Both the position numbers and the translations under genes were made by a program. The notes beneath the pieces are model-generated. The model was not told where the DNA came from. It was given only the letters and a program-made list of their open reading frames with translations, and made no database searches. Source: Bathymodiolus brooksi thiotrophic gill symbiont (GTDB lineage Bacteria > Pseudomonadota > Gammaproteobacteria > PS1 > Pseudothioglobaceae). From it: DNA of 64,000 nucleotides. The stretch lies in assembly GCF_903642095.1 (NCBI RefSeq), contig NZ_CAHJWD020000194.1, positions 5,952-69,951 of the forward strand, read 5' to 3'. Positions 16,410-25,763 of the stretch are shown piece by piece. The first letter of the stretch is position 1. Every line of letters starts with the position of its first letter.

Positions 16410-17450
16410 CTAATCAAACAAAGTATCAGCGATTGCACCAGCCCAGTTAGCAAATTCTGGAATAGTAAAAATTTCTTCACCGATGGCGCGCTGCATATCG
16501 GATACCAGCATTACACCGAGTTCTTTTTGTGGAAAATTACGGGCAAAGTTAAGAATATTACCCCAAATCTTTTCGGCATTGTCCTTACCTTTAACGCTAA
16601 TTGCCCTACCAACTAAGGCGGAACAAATAGCGTATTGCAAATCAATAGCATCAGGAATTGACACAGATTCTCCATTTACAATAGCATCCAAATCTGGCAA
16701 ATCTTCTAAATGTTCAATAAAAGTTGCCACTTCAACACCCGCCACTTCGCCAACACAGGCACTGGCGGCAGCTCTAAACAAATTCAAATTATTTTCAAAT
16801 TTTTGTAAAGCACGATGGGTGAACGCCCAAGTTCTAGGAGAGGGAAAAGCCACGGGATTATGTGCAGGGTCAAATTCAAACAAGTGTTCGGGGCGATAAC
16901 GCAAAAAGCCAATAATACGCTCGTCAATATCATTTTTATACGCCCAAGCAACCCAATCGTCTAAATTCACTTCCAATTCATAATGAGAAAAACGGTTGGA
17001 CAAAGGGGCAGGCATGGAATAAGTTACGCCACGGTCGCCTTGACGATTACCTGCGGCAAAAATTACCCAGCCATCAGGCACCACATAATCACCCAAACGC
17101 CTGTCTAAAATCAATTGATAAGCAGCAGCGGAAACACTGGGGGGTGCCGAAGTGATTTCATCTAAAAATAAAATACCTTGCTTTCCATGGCGTTTTTCAT
17201 CAGGCAATAGTGATGGAATCGCCCAATCAACTTGCTCACCATTTTTAAAGGGAATCCCACGCAAATCACTCGGCTCCATTTGTGATAAGCGAATATCAAT
17301 CATATTTACATTATGTTCACTGGCAATTTGGGAGATGATTTGAGATTTACCAATTCCAGGTGCACCCCATAACATAACGGGTGTGTGATGACCACAAAGA
17401 ACAGACTTAAACTCTTGATTTAAAATAACACTAACTTGCTCTGGACGCAT
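16410..17450 (-). CDS. MoxR-like AAA+ ATPase, partner of the DUF2201/VWA protein
   Basis: 346 residues. Walker A is WGAPGIGKSQI, Walker B is ILFLDEITSAPPSVSAAAYQ, and sensor 1 is FAAGNRQGDRGVTYSMPAPL followed by SNRFSHYELEVNLDDWVAWA. This is the AAA_5/MoxR group that is normally adjacent to a VWA/metallopeptidase-like gene. Here the expected partner (10160-11491) is on the same strand but about 5 kb downstream, past the TPR gene and the ATPase/Toprim pair. It starts with a single ATG at 17450, 63 bp from the divergent ybeD. The function of the pair is unknown. Confidence 0.88.
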   Translation of the reverse strand: MRPEQVSVILNQEFKSVLCGHHTPVMLWGAPGIGKSQIISQIASEHNVNMIDIRLSQMEPSDLRGIPFKNGEQVDWAIPSLLPDEKRHGKQGILFLDEITSAPPSVSAAAYQLILDRRLGDYVVPDGWVIFAAGNRQGDRGVTYSMPAPLSNRFSHYELEVNLDDWVAWAYKNDIDERIIGFLRYRPEHLFEFDPAHNPVAFPSPRTWAFTHRALQKFENNLNLFRAAASACVGEVAGVEVATFIEHLEDLPDLDAIVNGESVSIPDAIDLQYAICSALVGRAISVKGKDNAEKIWGNILNFARNFPQKELGVMLVSDMQRAIGEEIFTIPEFANWAGAIADTLFD

Positions 17451-17513
17451 AATTAACTTGAAAATATTAAAATTGACACCATTTTATAGCAATAGACACT
17501 AAAATTACTTAAT

Positions 17514-17798
17514 ATGATTAAACCTAATTCAAAACCTACTCCGGAAGAGATTTTTAACTTCCCTTGCGATTACCCCGTAAAAGTAATGGGTAAAGATTGC
17601 CACGAGTTGCACACTGAAATGTGTGCCATTATTGAGCGTTATGCTGGCGAAATTCATTCAAGTCAAATTAGCAGTAGAAAAAGCACAAAGGGCAATTATA
17701 TCTCCTACACTGTTAGAATTGTAGCGACCAGCGTATCGCAGCTAAATTCAATCAATAAAGAGCTTCAAGGTCATCCATTGATTGCCTATATACTTTGA
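17514..17798 (+). CDS. ybeD: YbeD family protein (DUF493)
   Basis: 94 residues with the ferredoxin-like UPF0250 fold: [13 protein letters not shown] near the start, [16 protein letters not shown] in the middle, and [15 protein letters not shown] at the end. YbeD lies directly upstream of lipB in many gammaproteobacteria and is thought to be regulatory; no enzymatic role is known. Its TGA stop overlaps the lipB start as TTGA, so expression is coupled. First gene of a ybeD-lipB-lipA operon. Confidence 0.92.
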   Translation: MIKPNSKPTPEEIFNFPCDYPVKVMGKDCHELHTEMCAIIERYAGEIHSSQISSRKSTKGNYISYTVRIVATSVSQLNSINKELQGHPLIAYIL

Positions 17799-18400
17799 AA
17801 ATTACCAAACTGGGGTTACAAAACTACACACAAACTTGGGAATTAATGCAAGTATTTAGTGCTAATCGCCAAGTTGATACTGAAGATGAGTTATGGATAG
17901 TTGAGCATCCGCCAGTTTTTACTCAAGGCATTTCTGGCAAAGTAGAACACTTATTACAAAATAGTGATATTCCTGTGGTGCAAAGCGACCGTGGCGGGCA
18001 AATTACTTATCATGGTCCTGGTCAATTAATTGTATATTGCCTAATTGATTTAAAACGCTTGGGAATTGGGGTAAAAAAAATGGTCTCGTTAATGGAAATG
18101 GCCATTATAGATGTGTTAAGCCATTACAATATCCACTCTCAAACAAAAAATGGTGCACCGGGTGTGTATGTCGCGGATGCTAAAATTGCTGCGTTAGGAC
18201 TTAAAGTAAAAAATGGCAGAACTTACCATGGATTAAGTTTAAATGTAGATATGGACTTATCCCCCTTTTCTCATATTAACCCTTGCGGATATCAGGATTT
18301 AGCGGTTACACAATTAGCAGATTTAACGGATAATATCAAGATTGAAACCATTGCCAGTGAACTCACTCAAACTTTAAAAAAATATGTTACAAGAAATTGA
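17795..18400 (+). CDS. lipB: Lipoyl(octanoyl) transferase
   Basis: 201 residues. LipB moves the octanoyl group from octanoyl-ACP to lipoyl domains of 2-oxoacid dehydrogenases and the glycine cleavage H protein. Signatures are [34 protein letters not shown] with the catalytic Lys, and [15 protein letters not shown] with the catalytic Cys. The only start consistent with the family N-terminus ([15 protein letters not shown]) is a TTG inside the ybeD stop (TTGA). The 3' end overlaps lipA by 17 nt. ACP for the pathway is encoded at 42034. Confidence 0.95.
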   Translation: MKITKLGLQNYTQTWELMQVFSANRQVDTEDELWIVEHPPVFTQGISGKVEHLLQNSDIPVVQSDRGGQITYHGPGQLIVYCLIDLKRLGIGVKKMVSLMEMAIIDVLSHYNIHSQTKNGAPGVYVADAKIAALGLKVKNGRTYHGLSLNVDMDLSPFSHINPCGYQDLAVTQLADLTDNIKIETIASELTQTLKKYVTRN

Positions 18401-19331
18401 AATTAAAGCCTTAAAAGGCGAATCAAAAACAGCACGCCTAAAAATCAAGCCTGATGTTACACGCACACCACTGAGAAAACCAAGTTGGATTCGCATTAAG
18501 CACCCTACTGGCTCAAAAGTTGACAAACTAAAAAAGACATTGCGCTCGCAAAAACTATTTACTGTCTGCGAAGAGGCACAATGTCCTAATCTCGGCGAAT
18601 GCTTTAACCATGGCACAGCAACCTTTATGATTATGGGGCAAATTTGCACCCGCCGTTGTCCATTTTGTGATGTGGCACACGGTAAACCTAAGCCACTAGA
18701 TGTAGATGAGCCAAAGCATTTGGCACAAACGATTGAAAAAATGAACCTTAAATATGTGGTTATCACTTCGGTTGATAGAGACGATTTGCGTGATGGTGGT
18801 GCGGGTCATTTTAAGCAATGTATTGATGAAATTAGACAAACCACGCCACAAGTTAAAATTGAGATACTCACGCCAGATTTTAGAGGCAGAATTGACAAAG
18901 CACTTGAAGTCTTTAACACTTGTCCGCCCGATGTATTTAATCACAACTTAGAAACTGTGCCAAGTCTTTACCCTAAAGTGCGTCCAGGGGCTGATTATGC
19001 ATATTCACTAAAGTTATTACAATCTTTTAAGCAACAACATCCTGATGTTATCACTAAATCAGGCTTAATGCTGGGTGTGGGTGAAAACGAACAACAGGTG
19101 TTAAATGTATTATCTGATTTGCGATTGCACGGTGTAAATATGCTTACGCTTGGGCAATATTTGCAACCCAGTAAATATCACTTAGCCGTTGAGGAATATG
19201 TCACCCCTGAGCAATTCAAACGCTACAAAAACATTGCCACAGAAATGGGCTTTTCTCAGGTTGCTAGCGGTCCAATGGTGCGTTCATCGTATCATGCAGA
19301 TTTACAAGCGGCTGGTGAGTCTATTGGTTAA
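18384..19331 (+). CDS. lipA: Lipoyl synthase (radical SAM)
   Basis: 315 residues. LipA inserts two sulfurs into the octanoyl chain made by LipB. The N-terminal auxiliary cluster motif is [12 protein letters not shown], the radical-SAM CxxxCxxC is [10 protein letters not shown], and the C-terminal SSYHAD element donates the conserved Ser ligand ([11 protein letters not shown]). Length and all cluster ligands are normal. Last gene of ybeD-lipB-lipA. Fe-S clusters for it would come from the isc system at 55-61 kb. Confidence 0.97.
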   Translation: MLQEIEIKALKGESKTARLKIKPDVTRTPLRKPSWIRIKHPTGSKVDKLKKTLRSQKLFTVCEEAQCPNLGECFNHGTATFMIMGQICTRRCPFCDVAHGKPKPLDVDEPKHLAQTIEKMNLKYVVITSVDRDDLRDGGAGHFKQCIDEIRQTTPQVKIEILTPDFRGRIDKALEVFNTCPPDVFNHNLETVPSLYPKVRPGADYAYSLKLLQSFKQQHPDVITKSGLMLGVGENEQQVLNVLSDLRLHGVNMLTLGQYLQPSKYHLAVEEYVTPEQFKRYKNIATEMGFSQVASGPMVRSSYHADLQAAGESIG

Positions 19332-19364
19332 AAAATGACTTTTTTTGGGTGTTTTTAATATGTT

Positions 19365-19384
19365 AAGACCTTTGTATAAAACAT
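19365..19384 (-). repeat. IS5-like end motif downstream of lipA
   Basis: AAGACCTTTGTATAAAACAT resembles the left terminal repeat at 2759-2778 (GAGACCTTTGCATAAATATG) with about four mismatches. It lies in the 133-bp gap between convergent lipA and the RND gene. No right-hand partner is seen. Confidence 0.35.
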
Positions 19385-19464
19385 AATTTCCCGTCCTAAT
19401 TTCAATTTTTACAGTTTTTTTAAAAAATGGTGTTACTAATAATTATTTACTTTAAGAGCCAACT

Positions 19465-22400
19465 TTAAATATCACTTTTATCTTCTTTTTTAAGCAAACT
19501 ATTGGTGTCAATTTTCTTAGGTTTGGAGTCCATTTCCTTAGAATCATTTTGAAGAATTTCCTCTGCAATAATAATACCATCTTGTTCGGTTTCTTGAATA
19601 ACAACTTCTTGCTTTACCTTTTTCTCAGTTTCCTGATTGGTCTCTTTTTGCTCAGTTTCTTGAGTAACAGCCTCTCGTGTAACTTCTTGCTCTTTGGGCT
19701 TAACCTTTTTATTTAATAGACCTTTAACCCATTTTTTTACATAACCAGTTTTAACTTTCGTTGTAGGTTTTTTCTTATTCTTAACAATATTGTATTTGGC
19801 ATCAGCATCCTCTTCGCCTGGTAATAAGCCCATATTAACAGCAATATTGCGACAAGATGCTTCACCTGCAGACAAAGTGCCCAACGGAATAACGATTAAA
19901 GTTAATATTGTTGAAACCAATACACCAAACAACAATGAAATTGCCATACCTTGGAAGATTGGATCAGACAAAATAACACTAGATCCACCAACCAATGCAA
20001 AAGCAGTAATCATAATTGGGCGTGTTCTAGAGGCACAAGAGTTAATAACCGCATCAAAAAATGGCACACCTTTGGCGTATTCTTGCACAGTAAAATCAAC
20101 CAGTAAAATCGAGTTTCGCACAATAATACCCGCCAAAGCAATCCAACCAATCATCGAAGTAGCAGTAAATTCTGCATTCAATAACCAATGCCCTGGCACA
20201 ATACCCAATAGCGTTAATGGAATAGGTGCCATAATTACAGCTGGAATAATAAAGTTACCAAACTGCCAAACAACCAACATATAAATAACCACTAATGCCA
20301 CTGCAAATGCAGTGCCCATATCACGGAAAGTTTCATAAGTTACTGTCCACTCCCCGCTCCACTCAAAACCTGGCACGGTTTGATCTTCTGGCGGGCCTAA
20401 ATACTCACCTTGTAGTTGCTTGCCATTCACAGTTTGGTAATCTAACAATAAATCATCAACACCAAACATTGCGTAGATTGGTGCACTTAAGCGACCAATT
20501 GGCTCCCCTAAAACATACTCAACATCTACAAGGTCTTTATGAAAAATTAAATCATCTTGCTTTTTATACACAAAAGAACCCAATTCAGAAATTGGAATCA
20601 TACCGCCATGTTGTGAAGGCACAGGTAGTTGTGTCAAATAAGAGAGTTGCGAGCGTCTAGATAATGGCACTTTTAAATAAACATACGAAGGCTCAAGTGC
20701 ATTTTTAAGGCGAATAGTGGTTACATTAAAACTACTTATTGCCATTGCGAGCGTTTCTTTAATGATTTGCACGCTAACACCAAAACGAGATGCTTTAATG
20801 GTGTCTACTTGAAAATTAATCACAGGATATTCATCACGCATTAAATTATCAATATCGGTCATTGTGCCTGATTTTTTAAACATCTCAGTTAAATCACTTG
20901 CTAACTTACGACGCGTTGCCTTGTCAGGTCCATAAACCTCTGCAACCACTGGGCGTAACACTGGCGGCCCAGGTGGCATTTCAACCACAGCATAATTGGC
21001 ACCTGCATCTAAGGCCACTTGTGCAATAAGTTGTCGTGCCTCAAGGGCAATTTCATGACTGGATCGGTGGCGTTCGCCTTTTTCAGATAATTGAATTTGT
21101 AACTCACCTTCTGAAGCGTTTTGCCTTAAATAAGAGTGCCTTACTAGACCATTAAAGTCAAACGGCTTAGCGGTACCAGAATAAGTTTGAATGGAAACCA
21201 CTTCTGGCATCTTGCGTAATATTTGTGCCATTTTATGTAAAGTAGAAGCCGTCTTTGGAAGTGCCGTGCCATCAGGCATATCAAGAGAAACACCAAATTC
21301 TGATTTGTTGTCCAATGGCAACATTTTCACTGGCACTGCCGTGGAATAAAACATTGACATTGATAAGAAAAATGCTGCTACCAAGCCAATTAAAAAACTC
21401 ATGCCATAAAATTTGATACTGAATAATTTAGAAATGACTAATCGGAAAAAAGTTTGCAACATCCTGCCTTCTTTTTCTTCTTTTTTGTGCATTTTATGCA
21501 AGACATCAATTGGTGGCACAAACTTCATCACAAAATAAGGTGTAAATGCAAACGCCGCAAATAATGAGAACATCATTGCCACTGAACCTAACACTGGAAT
21601 AGGTGCCATATATGGCCCCATCATACCACTTACCGCCGCCATTGGCACCAAAGCAGCAACCACAGTGAAAGTCGCCAAAATAGTTGGATTGCCTACTTCG
21701 CGAACTGCATCAATCGCAGTGCCAATGGTAATTTTGTTGTCAATTAACCAGCGTCGATAAATATTTTCGGTAACCACAATAGCATCATCCACCAAAATAC
21801 CAATAGAGAAAATCAGTGCAAAAAGACTCACTCTATCAATCGTCATACCCAACATCCATGCTGAGAAAATAGTCATTAATAAAACGACTGGGATAACCAG
21901 CGTTACGACAATTGCAGGACGAATACCGAGCGCAAACCAAACCAACAAGGTAACTGCACCTGTAGCAATAAAGAGTTTTTTAATCAGTGAATTAACTTTA
22001 TCTTTAGCAGATTTTCCATAGTTTCTACTAACACTTACCTCAACATTATCTGGAATGAGGCGCCCTTTAAGTTCTTTAACTTTAGCCAAAATATCATCGG
22101 CAACTTTAACACCATTGGTGCCAAATTTTTTCGCAATAGCAACAGTTACTGCTTGCTCACCAGTTGCCCTCACCTTATTCTTACTCGCAACACCTGTGTA
22201 ATGATTAACCATATGATTTGCTTCTTCTGGTGCATAATATACATCTGCCACATCACGAACATATACAGGTTTCCCCTCTTTGACTGCAACCACTAAATTC
22301 TCAATATCCTCTACTTTCTTAAAGAAGTCGCCTGAATAAACCTCCATTTTGTAGCCGTTTAACTCAATATCACCCGTATGTGAACTAACATTTGCACCAC

Positions 22401-23112
22401 TAATAGTACGTGAGATTTGCTGAATGGAGATGCCGTAACCCGCTAGACGACCAGGGAAAACATCAATATGAAAAATTTCTTTGCGTCCGCCCACCACAAA
22501 ACCGTGATTGGTGTTTGGCACTTTTTTGAGTTGCTGTAGCAATTCCAAGCCAAGCGCACGAAGTTGTCCATCATCTAAGGATTTCGACCATAATGTTAGA
22601 TTAATAATTGATACATCGTCAATTTCTTTTGGCTTTATCAAGGGTTGTCGAACGCTTGGCGGCATAAATTCAGAATTGGAGAGTATTTTGTCACGCACTT
22701 TGGTAACAGAATCGGTCATTTTTTGACCCACATCAAACTCAATAGTAATAATGCCACGACCCTTATCGCTCACTGAATACACATGTTTAACCCCTAAAAT
22801 ATCAGACATTAAACGCTCTAAAGGTTTGATAACAATATTAGACACTTCTTCCGAAGAGGCGCCCGGATATTCAACAAAAACATCAATCATCGGGACAGAA
22901 ATCTGTGGGTCTTCTTGGCGTGGCGTGGAAATAAGCCCCATAATACCTGCACCAAGCATAGCAAAGAAAAGAATGATAGAGAGTGGCGAAGTGATAAAGG
23001 CTTTTGTCAACTTACCCGCAACGCCCAACTCATAATTCTTTAAGTCGTCTTGGATGATATCTTTATCAATATTCTCTTCTTTAGAGGAATCAGCCTGTTC
23101 GTGTTTTTTCAT
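19465..23112 (-). CDS. RND-family efflux transporter, inner-membrane pump
   Basis: 1215 residues. The first ~1090 form a normal RND pump: a transmembrane helix near residue 35, a large periplasmic loop, helices 2-6 with the proton-relay pair in IGILVDDAIVVTENIYRRW (~residue 435), a second periplasmic loop and a C-terminal helix bundle. Residues ~1098-1215 are an extra charged tail rich in Lys, Glu and Thr with repeated QETEQ-type units, absent from typical pumps. The adaptor gene lies 60 bp upstream on the same strand. No outer-membrane TolC gene is adjacent. The substrate cannot be assigned. Confidence 0.88.
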   Translation of the reverse strand: MKKHEQADSSKEENIDKDIIQDDLKNYELGVAGKLTKAFITSPLSIILFFAMLGAGIMGLISTPRQEDPQISVPMIDVFVEYPGASSEEVSNIVIKPLERLMSDILGVKHVYSVSDKGRGIITIEFDVGQKMTDSVTKVRDKILSNSEFMPPSVRQPLIKPKEIDDVSIINLTLWSKSLDDGQLRALGLELLQQLKKVPNTNHGFVVGGRKEIFHIDVFPGRLAGYGISIQQISRTISGANVSSHTGDIELNGYKMEVYSGDFFKKVEDIENLVVAVKEGKPVYVRDVADVYYAPEEANHMVNHYTGVASKNKVRATGEQAVTVAIAKKFGTNGVKVADDILAKVKELKGRLIPDNVEVSVSRNYGKSAKDKVNSLIKKLFIATGAVTLLVWFALGIRPAIVVTLVIPVVLLMTIFSAWMLGMTIDRVSLFALIFSIGILVDDAIVVTENIYRRWLIDNKITIGTAIDAVREVGNPTILATFTVVAALVPMAAVSGMMGPYMAPIPVLGSVAMMFSLFAAFAFTPYFVMKFVPPIDVLHKMHKKEEKEGRMLQTFFRLVISKLFSIKFYGMSFLIGLVAAFFLSMSMFYSTAVPVKMLPLDNKSEFGVSLDMPDGTALPKTASTLHKMAQILRKMPEVVSIQTYSGTAKPFDFNGLVRHSYLRQNASEGELQIQLSEKGERHRSSHEIALEARQLIAQVALDAGANYAVVEMPPGPPVLRPVVAEVYGPDKATRRKLASDLTEMFKKSGTMTDIDNLMRDEYPVINFQVDTIKASRFGVSVQIIKETLAMAISSFNVTTIRLKNALEPSYVYLKVPLSRRSQLSYLTQLPVPSQHGGMIPISELGSFVYKKQDDLIFHKDLVDVEYVLGEPIGRLSAPIYAMFGVDDLLLDYQTVNGKQLQGEYLGPPEDQTVPGFEWSGEWTVTYETFRDMGTAFAVALVVIYMLVVWQFGNFIIPAVIMAPIPLTLLGIVPGHWLLNAEFTATSMIGWIALAGIIVRNSILLVDFTVQEYAKGVPFFDAVINSCASRTRPIMITAFALVGGSSVILSDPIFQGMAISLLFGVLVSTILTLIVIPLGTLSAGEASCRNIAVNMGLLPGEEDADAKYNIVKNKKKPTTKVKTGYVKKWVKGLLNKKVKPKEQEVTREAVTQETEQKETNQETEKKVKQEVVIQETEQDGIIIAEEILQNDSKEMDSKPKKIDTNSLLKKEDKSDI

Positions 23113-23172
23113 AAAACCTCTGTGTAAAAGATGGTGTTTTGATTATTATTCATGGTTTATGCAGGAGACTTA

Positions 23173-24318
23173 CTAAGTATCCATTCCTGAAATCATCATA
23201 ATGTTGGGATTGGTAACAATTTTTTCACCAATCTTTAGACCAGATAAAACACTTTTTTGATAGTCATTAACTTGCTCGCCAAGACGCACGAATCTTAACT
23301 CGGTTTTATTGGTTTGTGAATTAACAACAAACACACTTGGTAAGCTAGAACGCCATATAATCGCTGTTTCTGGAATGATTGGCATTAGCGAACCTGAATT
23401 TGTTTCAAAAATTTCCACCTCTGCATAAGCCCCCGCTAAGACTGGCGAATTTTCAGGTAAATCAAATTTTACTTTAACACTGTGTTTGTTATTATCAGCA
23501 ATTGGGTAAATTTGTGACAGTTTTGCATTAACCACAATATTTGCCATATCCAATTTAATGCGGTATTTTTTATTAAGCCTTAAACTGGTTACTAAGCGTG
23601 AAGGCACATTAAGTTCAACTTGTAGTTTTTTAATATTGGCAAACTTTATCAACTCCTGACCAGGCTGCACAATATCACCTTGATCAACATTCTTAACCAC
23701 GATAGCACCATCAAAAGGTGCAACAATGTTTGCATCTTTAAGGCGTGCCTCTACTTGTTTAAGTTTAAGTTTTGCTTGTGTTAATTTATGTTTTGCTTGT
23801 TGATAACTGGTATAGCGTGAAGTGCGTCTAGCAAACTTATCAAAATCAGGATTGCCTTGTCCGCTCATCCTTACCATTGGATCGGTAAACGCCGAAAACA
23901 TACTTGGAATGCCACCAAACATACTGCTTGAGTTTGGCGAAACAATTGATTGTGAATATTGCACACCTGCATTTTTAAGGGATTCATTAGCAGATTCTAT
24001 CTCTGCATAAACGGCATCTCTTTGCGCTTGAATAGATTCCTGCTCAAGGATTATTAAAATAGCACCTTTTCGAAATACATCACCTTCTTGTCCTTTGATA
24101 CTTAAAACATCGCCTGAAACCTGTGCTGACAAACTTACTTGTGCAGATGAAATTACCTTGCCACCAAGAAGTGCCCTTTTGTTAAGCGACATACCCTTTA
24201 CTATTTGAATACCGTAGGTAGAGCTAAAACTTTTCGAATCTTGTTTAAATTGTGCCACACTGGGAAGTGATAACGGCAGTAAAATCAATGTTGTTAAAAC
24301 TGTTGCCAATAAGCTCAT
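23173..24318 (-). CDS. RND periplasmic adaptor (membrane fusion protein)
   Basis: 381 residues. An N-terminal signal sequence (LLATVLTTLILLPLSLPSVA) leads into the lipoyl/barrel-sandwich half (SAQVSGDVLSIKGQEGDVFRKG), an alpha hairpin, the second lipoyl half (APFDGAIVVKNVDQGDIVQPG) and beta-barrel domains ending in SGLKIGEKIVTNP. The hairpin carries an unusual Met/Phe/Pro/Ser-rich loop at residues ~128-160 (SSMFGGIPSMFSAFTDPMVR). It links the pump at 19465-23112 to an outer-membrane channel. It is the first gene of the pair, so the promoter should lie between 24319 and about 24480. Confidence 0.88.
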   Translation of the reverse strand: MSLLATVLTTLILLPLSLPSVAQFKQDSKSFSSTYGIQIVKGMSLNKRALLGGKVISSAQVSLSAQVSGDVLSIKGQEGDVFRKGAILIILEQESIQAQRDAVYAEIESANESLKNAGVQYSQSIVSPNSSSMFGGIPSMFSAFTDPMVRMSGQGNPDFDKFARRTSRYTSYQQAKHKLTQAKLKLKQVEARLKDANIVAPFDGAIVVKNVDQGDIVQPGQELIKFANIKKLQVELNVPSRLVTSLRLNKKYRIKLDMANIVVNAKLSQIYPIADNNKHSVKVKFDLPENSPVLAGAYAEVEIFETNSGSLMPIIPETAIIWRSSLPSVFVVNSQTNKTELRFVRLGEQVNDYQKSVLSGLKIGEKIVTNPNIMMISGMDT

Positions 24319-24788
24319 AATTGCCTTATATAAAAATACGAAAATAACACCAAAACCGCCATTTTAACACTAATCTTATCTTTTTAATAAAGTATTACTG
24401 CTTCAATCCAAATATAGGAATTAAAAACACAAAAAACCTCTGGCATAATAGCTGCAACCAAAAAACACACTTTGCCAGCAGATGAATGCACAAAGATAAC
24501 CATATTCCTTTTACGCAACCAAGCCTTATTGCATTATGGGTATTTCAAACTACAAACTTGATGCTTAAGACATTAGAGTTGTCAGCCAACACTTTGCAAA
24601 CCTTGGTAGCAATCTCAGACTTTGTTAAGCTGATATAAAGGTAGCATTTGCAAAAAAAATCATCGTAAAGTTACTTGAAGTTTTTTCAAATATTGAAATA
24701 ACAAGCGTTGACGCTATATTTACATTTTCTATCTTTGAGTTGAGACATTAGGCTTTATAATAACCGTAATTTTTTAACACATAAAATA
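24319..24788. other. 470-bp intergenic region between divergent adaptor and pdxA genes
   Basis: The left part should contain the promoter of the RND operon, and TAATAACCGTAAT near 24758 lies close to the pdxA start. The middle holds a broken reading frame (24486-24751) described separately. I see no RNA gene or clear terminator. Confidence 0.45.
24486..24751 (+). pseudogene. Possible frameshifted remnant of a small gene
   Basis: An ATG frame from 24486 reads MHKDNHIPFTQPSLIALWVF and continues with a helical stretch (LMLKTLELSANTLQTLVAIS) to a stop at 24638. In another frame immediately after, ADIKVAFAKKIIVKLLEVFS continues with similar helical character to a stop at 24751. Together they look like one ~87-residue helical protein broken by a frameshift. 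No family is recognised; phasin-like or short regulatory proteins have similar composition, but I do not assign one. Confidence 0.35.
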
Positions 24789-25763
24789 ATGCTTGCATTT
24801 ACCCTCGGTGAACCTGCTGGAATTGGCCCTGATTTGGCAGTGATTATCGCCCAAGAGAAAACAGCGCAAGATTTATTGCTTTTTGCTGACCCTGATGTAT
24901 TAATATCAAGGGCAAAAACCCTTAACTTAACTCTTAAAATTAGCGAAACAGAAGGCAGTTACGAGTCCAATACTCTCTGTGTTTACCCTGTAAAAACTGC
25001 CGATAAAGTTGTTGCTGGTGTGCTGAATAAGAATAATGCTGAATATGTATTAAATACACTGGATTTAGCAACACAATATTGCCTTGATAGTAAAACTCAA
25101 GCATTGATTACTGGCCCTTTGCATAAGGGTGTTATTAATCAAGCAGGTATTTATCAGGATAAAAATGGCAAAGGTTTTAGCGGACATACCGAATATTTGG
25201 CTGAAATCTCTGGTGTTGATAAAACGGTGATGATGCTGGCTACCAAAGGATTGCGTGTTGCACTAGCAACAACACATATACCCTTATCTCAAGTGCCACA
25301 ACATATACATGCCAATTCTTTAGAGGAAACTTTGCGTATTATTCACAACGCTTTACAAAGTTATGGCATTCAAAATCCAAAGATTGTGGTTTGTGGGCTT
25401 AATCCACATGCTGGTGAAGGTGGATATCTTGGTTCTGAAGAAATTGAAATCATTAACCCTTTGATTAACAAACTAAATGCACAAGGTTTTAATCTTATCG
25501 GTAGCATACCAGCAGATACCGCCTTTACACCTGATGCACTACAAGGCGTGGATTGCGTGCTAGCAATGTATCACGATCAAGGGTTACCAGTGCTCAAAAC
25601 CTTGGGTTTTAAAAAAGCAGTGAATGTAACACTAGGTTTACCCTTTATTCGCACTTCGGTAGATCATGGCACTGCACTTAATTTAGCAGGCACAGGCAAC
25701 ATCAGTTTAGGCAGTTTACACACGGCGATTGATTATGCCAAAAACTTACTTAATTATGCATAA
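24789..25763 (+). CDS. pdxA: 4-hydroxythreonine-4-phosphate dehydrogenase
   Basis: 324 residues. PdxA oxidises 4-phosphohydroxy-L-threonine on the DXP-dependent route to pyridoxal phosphate. The three metal-binding His are visible in GFSGHTEYLAEISG, GLNPHAGEGGYLG and AMYHDQGLPVLKTLG. The N-terminus FTLGEPAGIGPD is the family start. Its end overlaps rsmA by 8 nt, as in the conserved pdxA-rsmA-apaG-apaH order of E. coli, where surA and lptD precede it; those are not present here. Confidence 0.95.
   Translation: MLAFTLGEPAGIGPDLAVIIAQEKTAQDLLLFADPDVLISRAKTLNLTLKISETEGSYESNTLCVYPVKTADKVVAGVLNKNNAEYVLNTLDLATQYCLDSKTQALITGPLHKGVINQAGIYQDKNGKGFSGHTEYLAEISGVDKTVMMLATKGLRVALATTHIPLSQVPQHIHANSLEETLRIIHNALQSYGIQNPKIVVCGLNPHAGEGGYLGSEEIEIINPLINKLNAQGFNLIGSIPADTAFTPDALQGVDCVLAMYHDQGLPVLKTLGFKKAVNVTLGLPFIRTSVDHGTALNLAGTGNISLGSLHTAIDYAKNLLNYA

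Noticed and set aside
23113-23172. A degenerate MITE between the RND pump and adaptor genes
   Set aside because: AAACCTCTGTGTAAAAG and TTTATGCAGGAGACTT only loosely resemble the terminal repeats at 2759-2848; too many mismatches.
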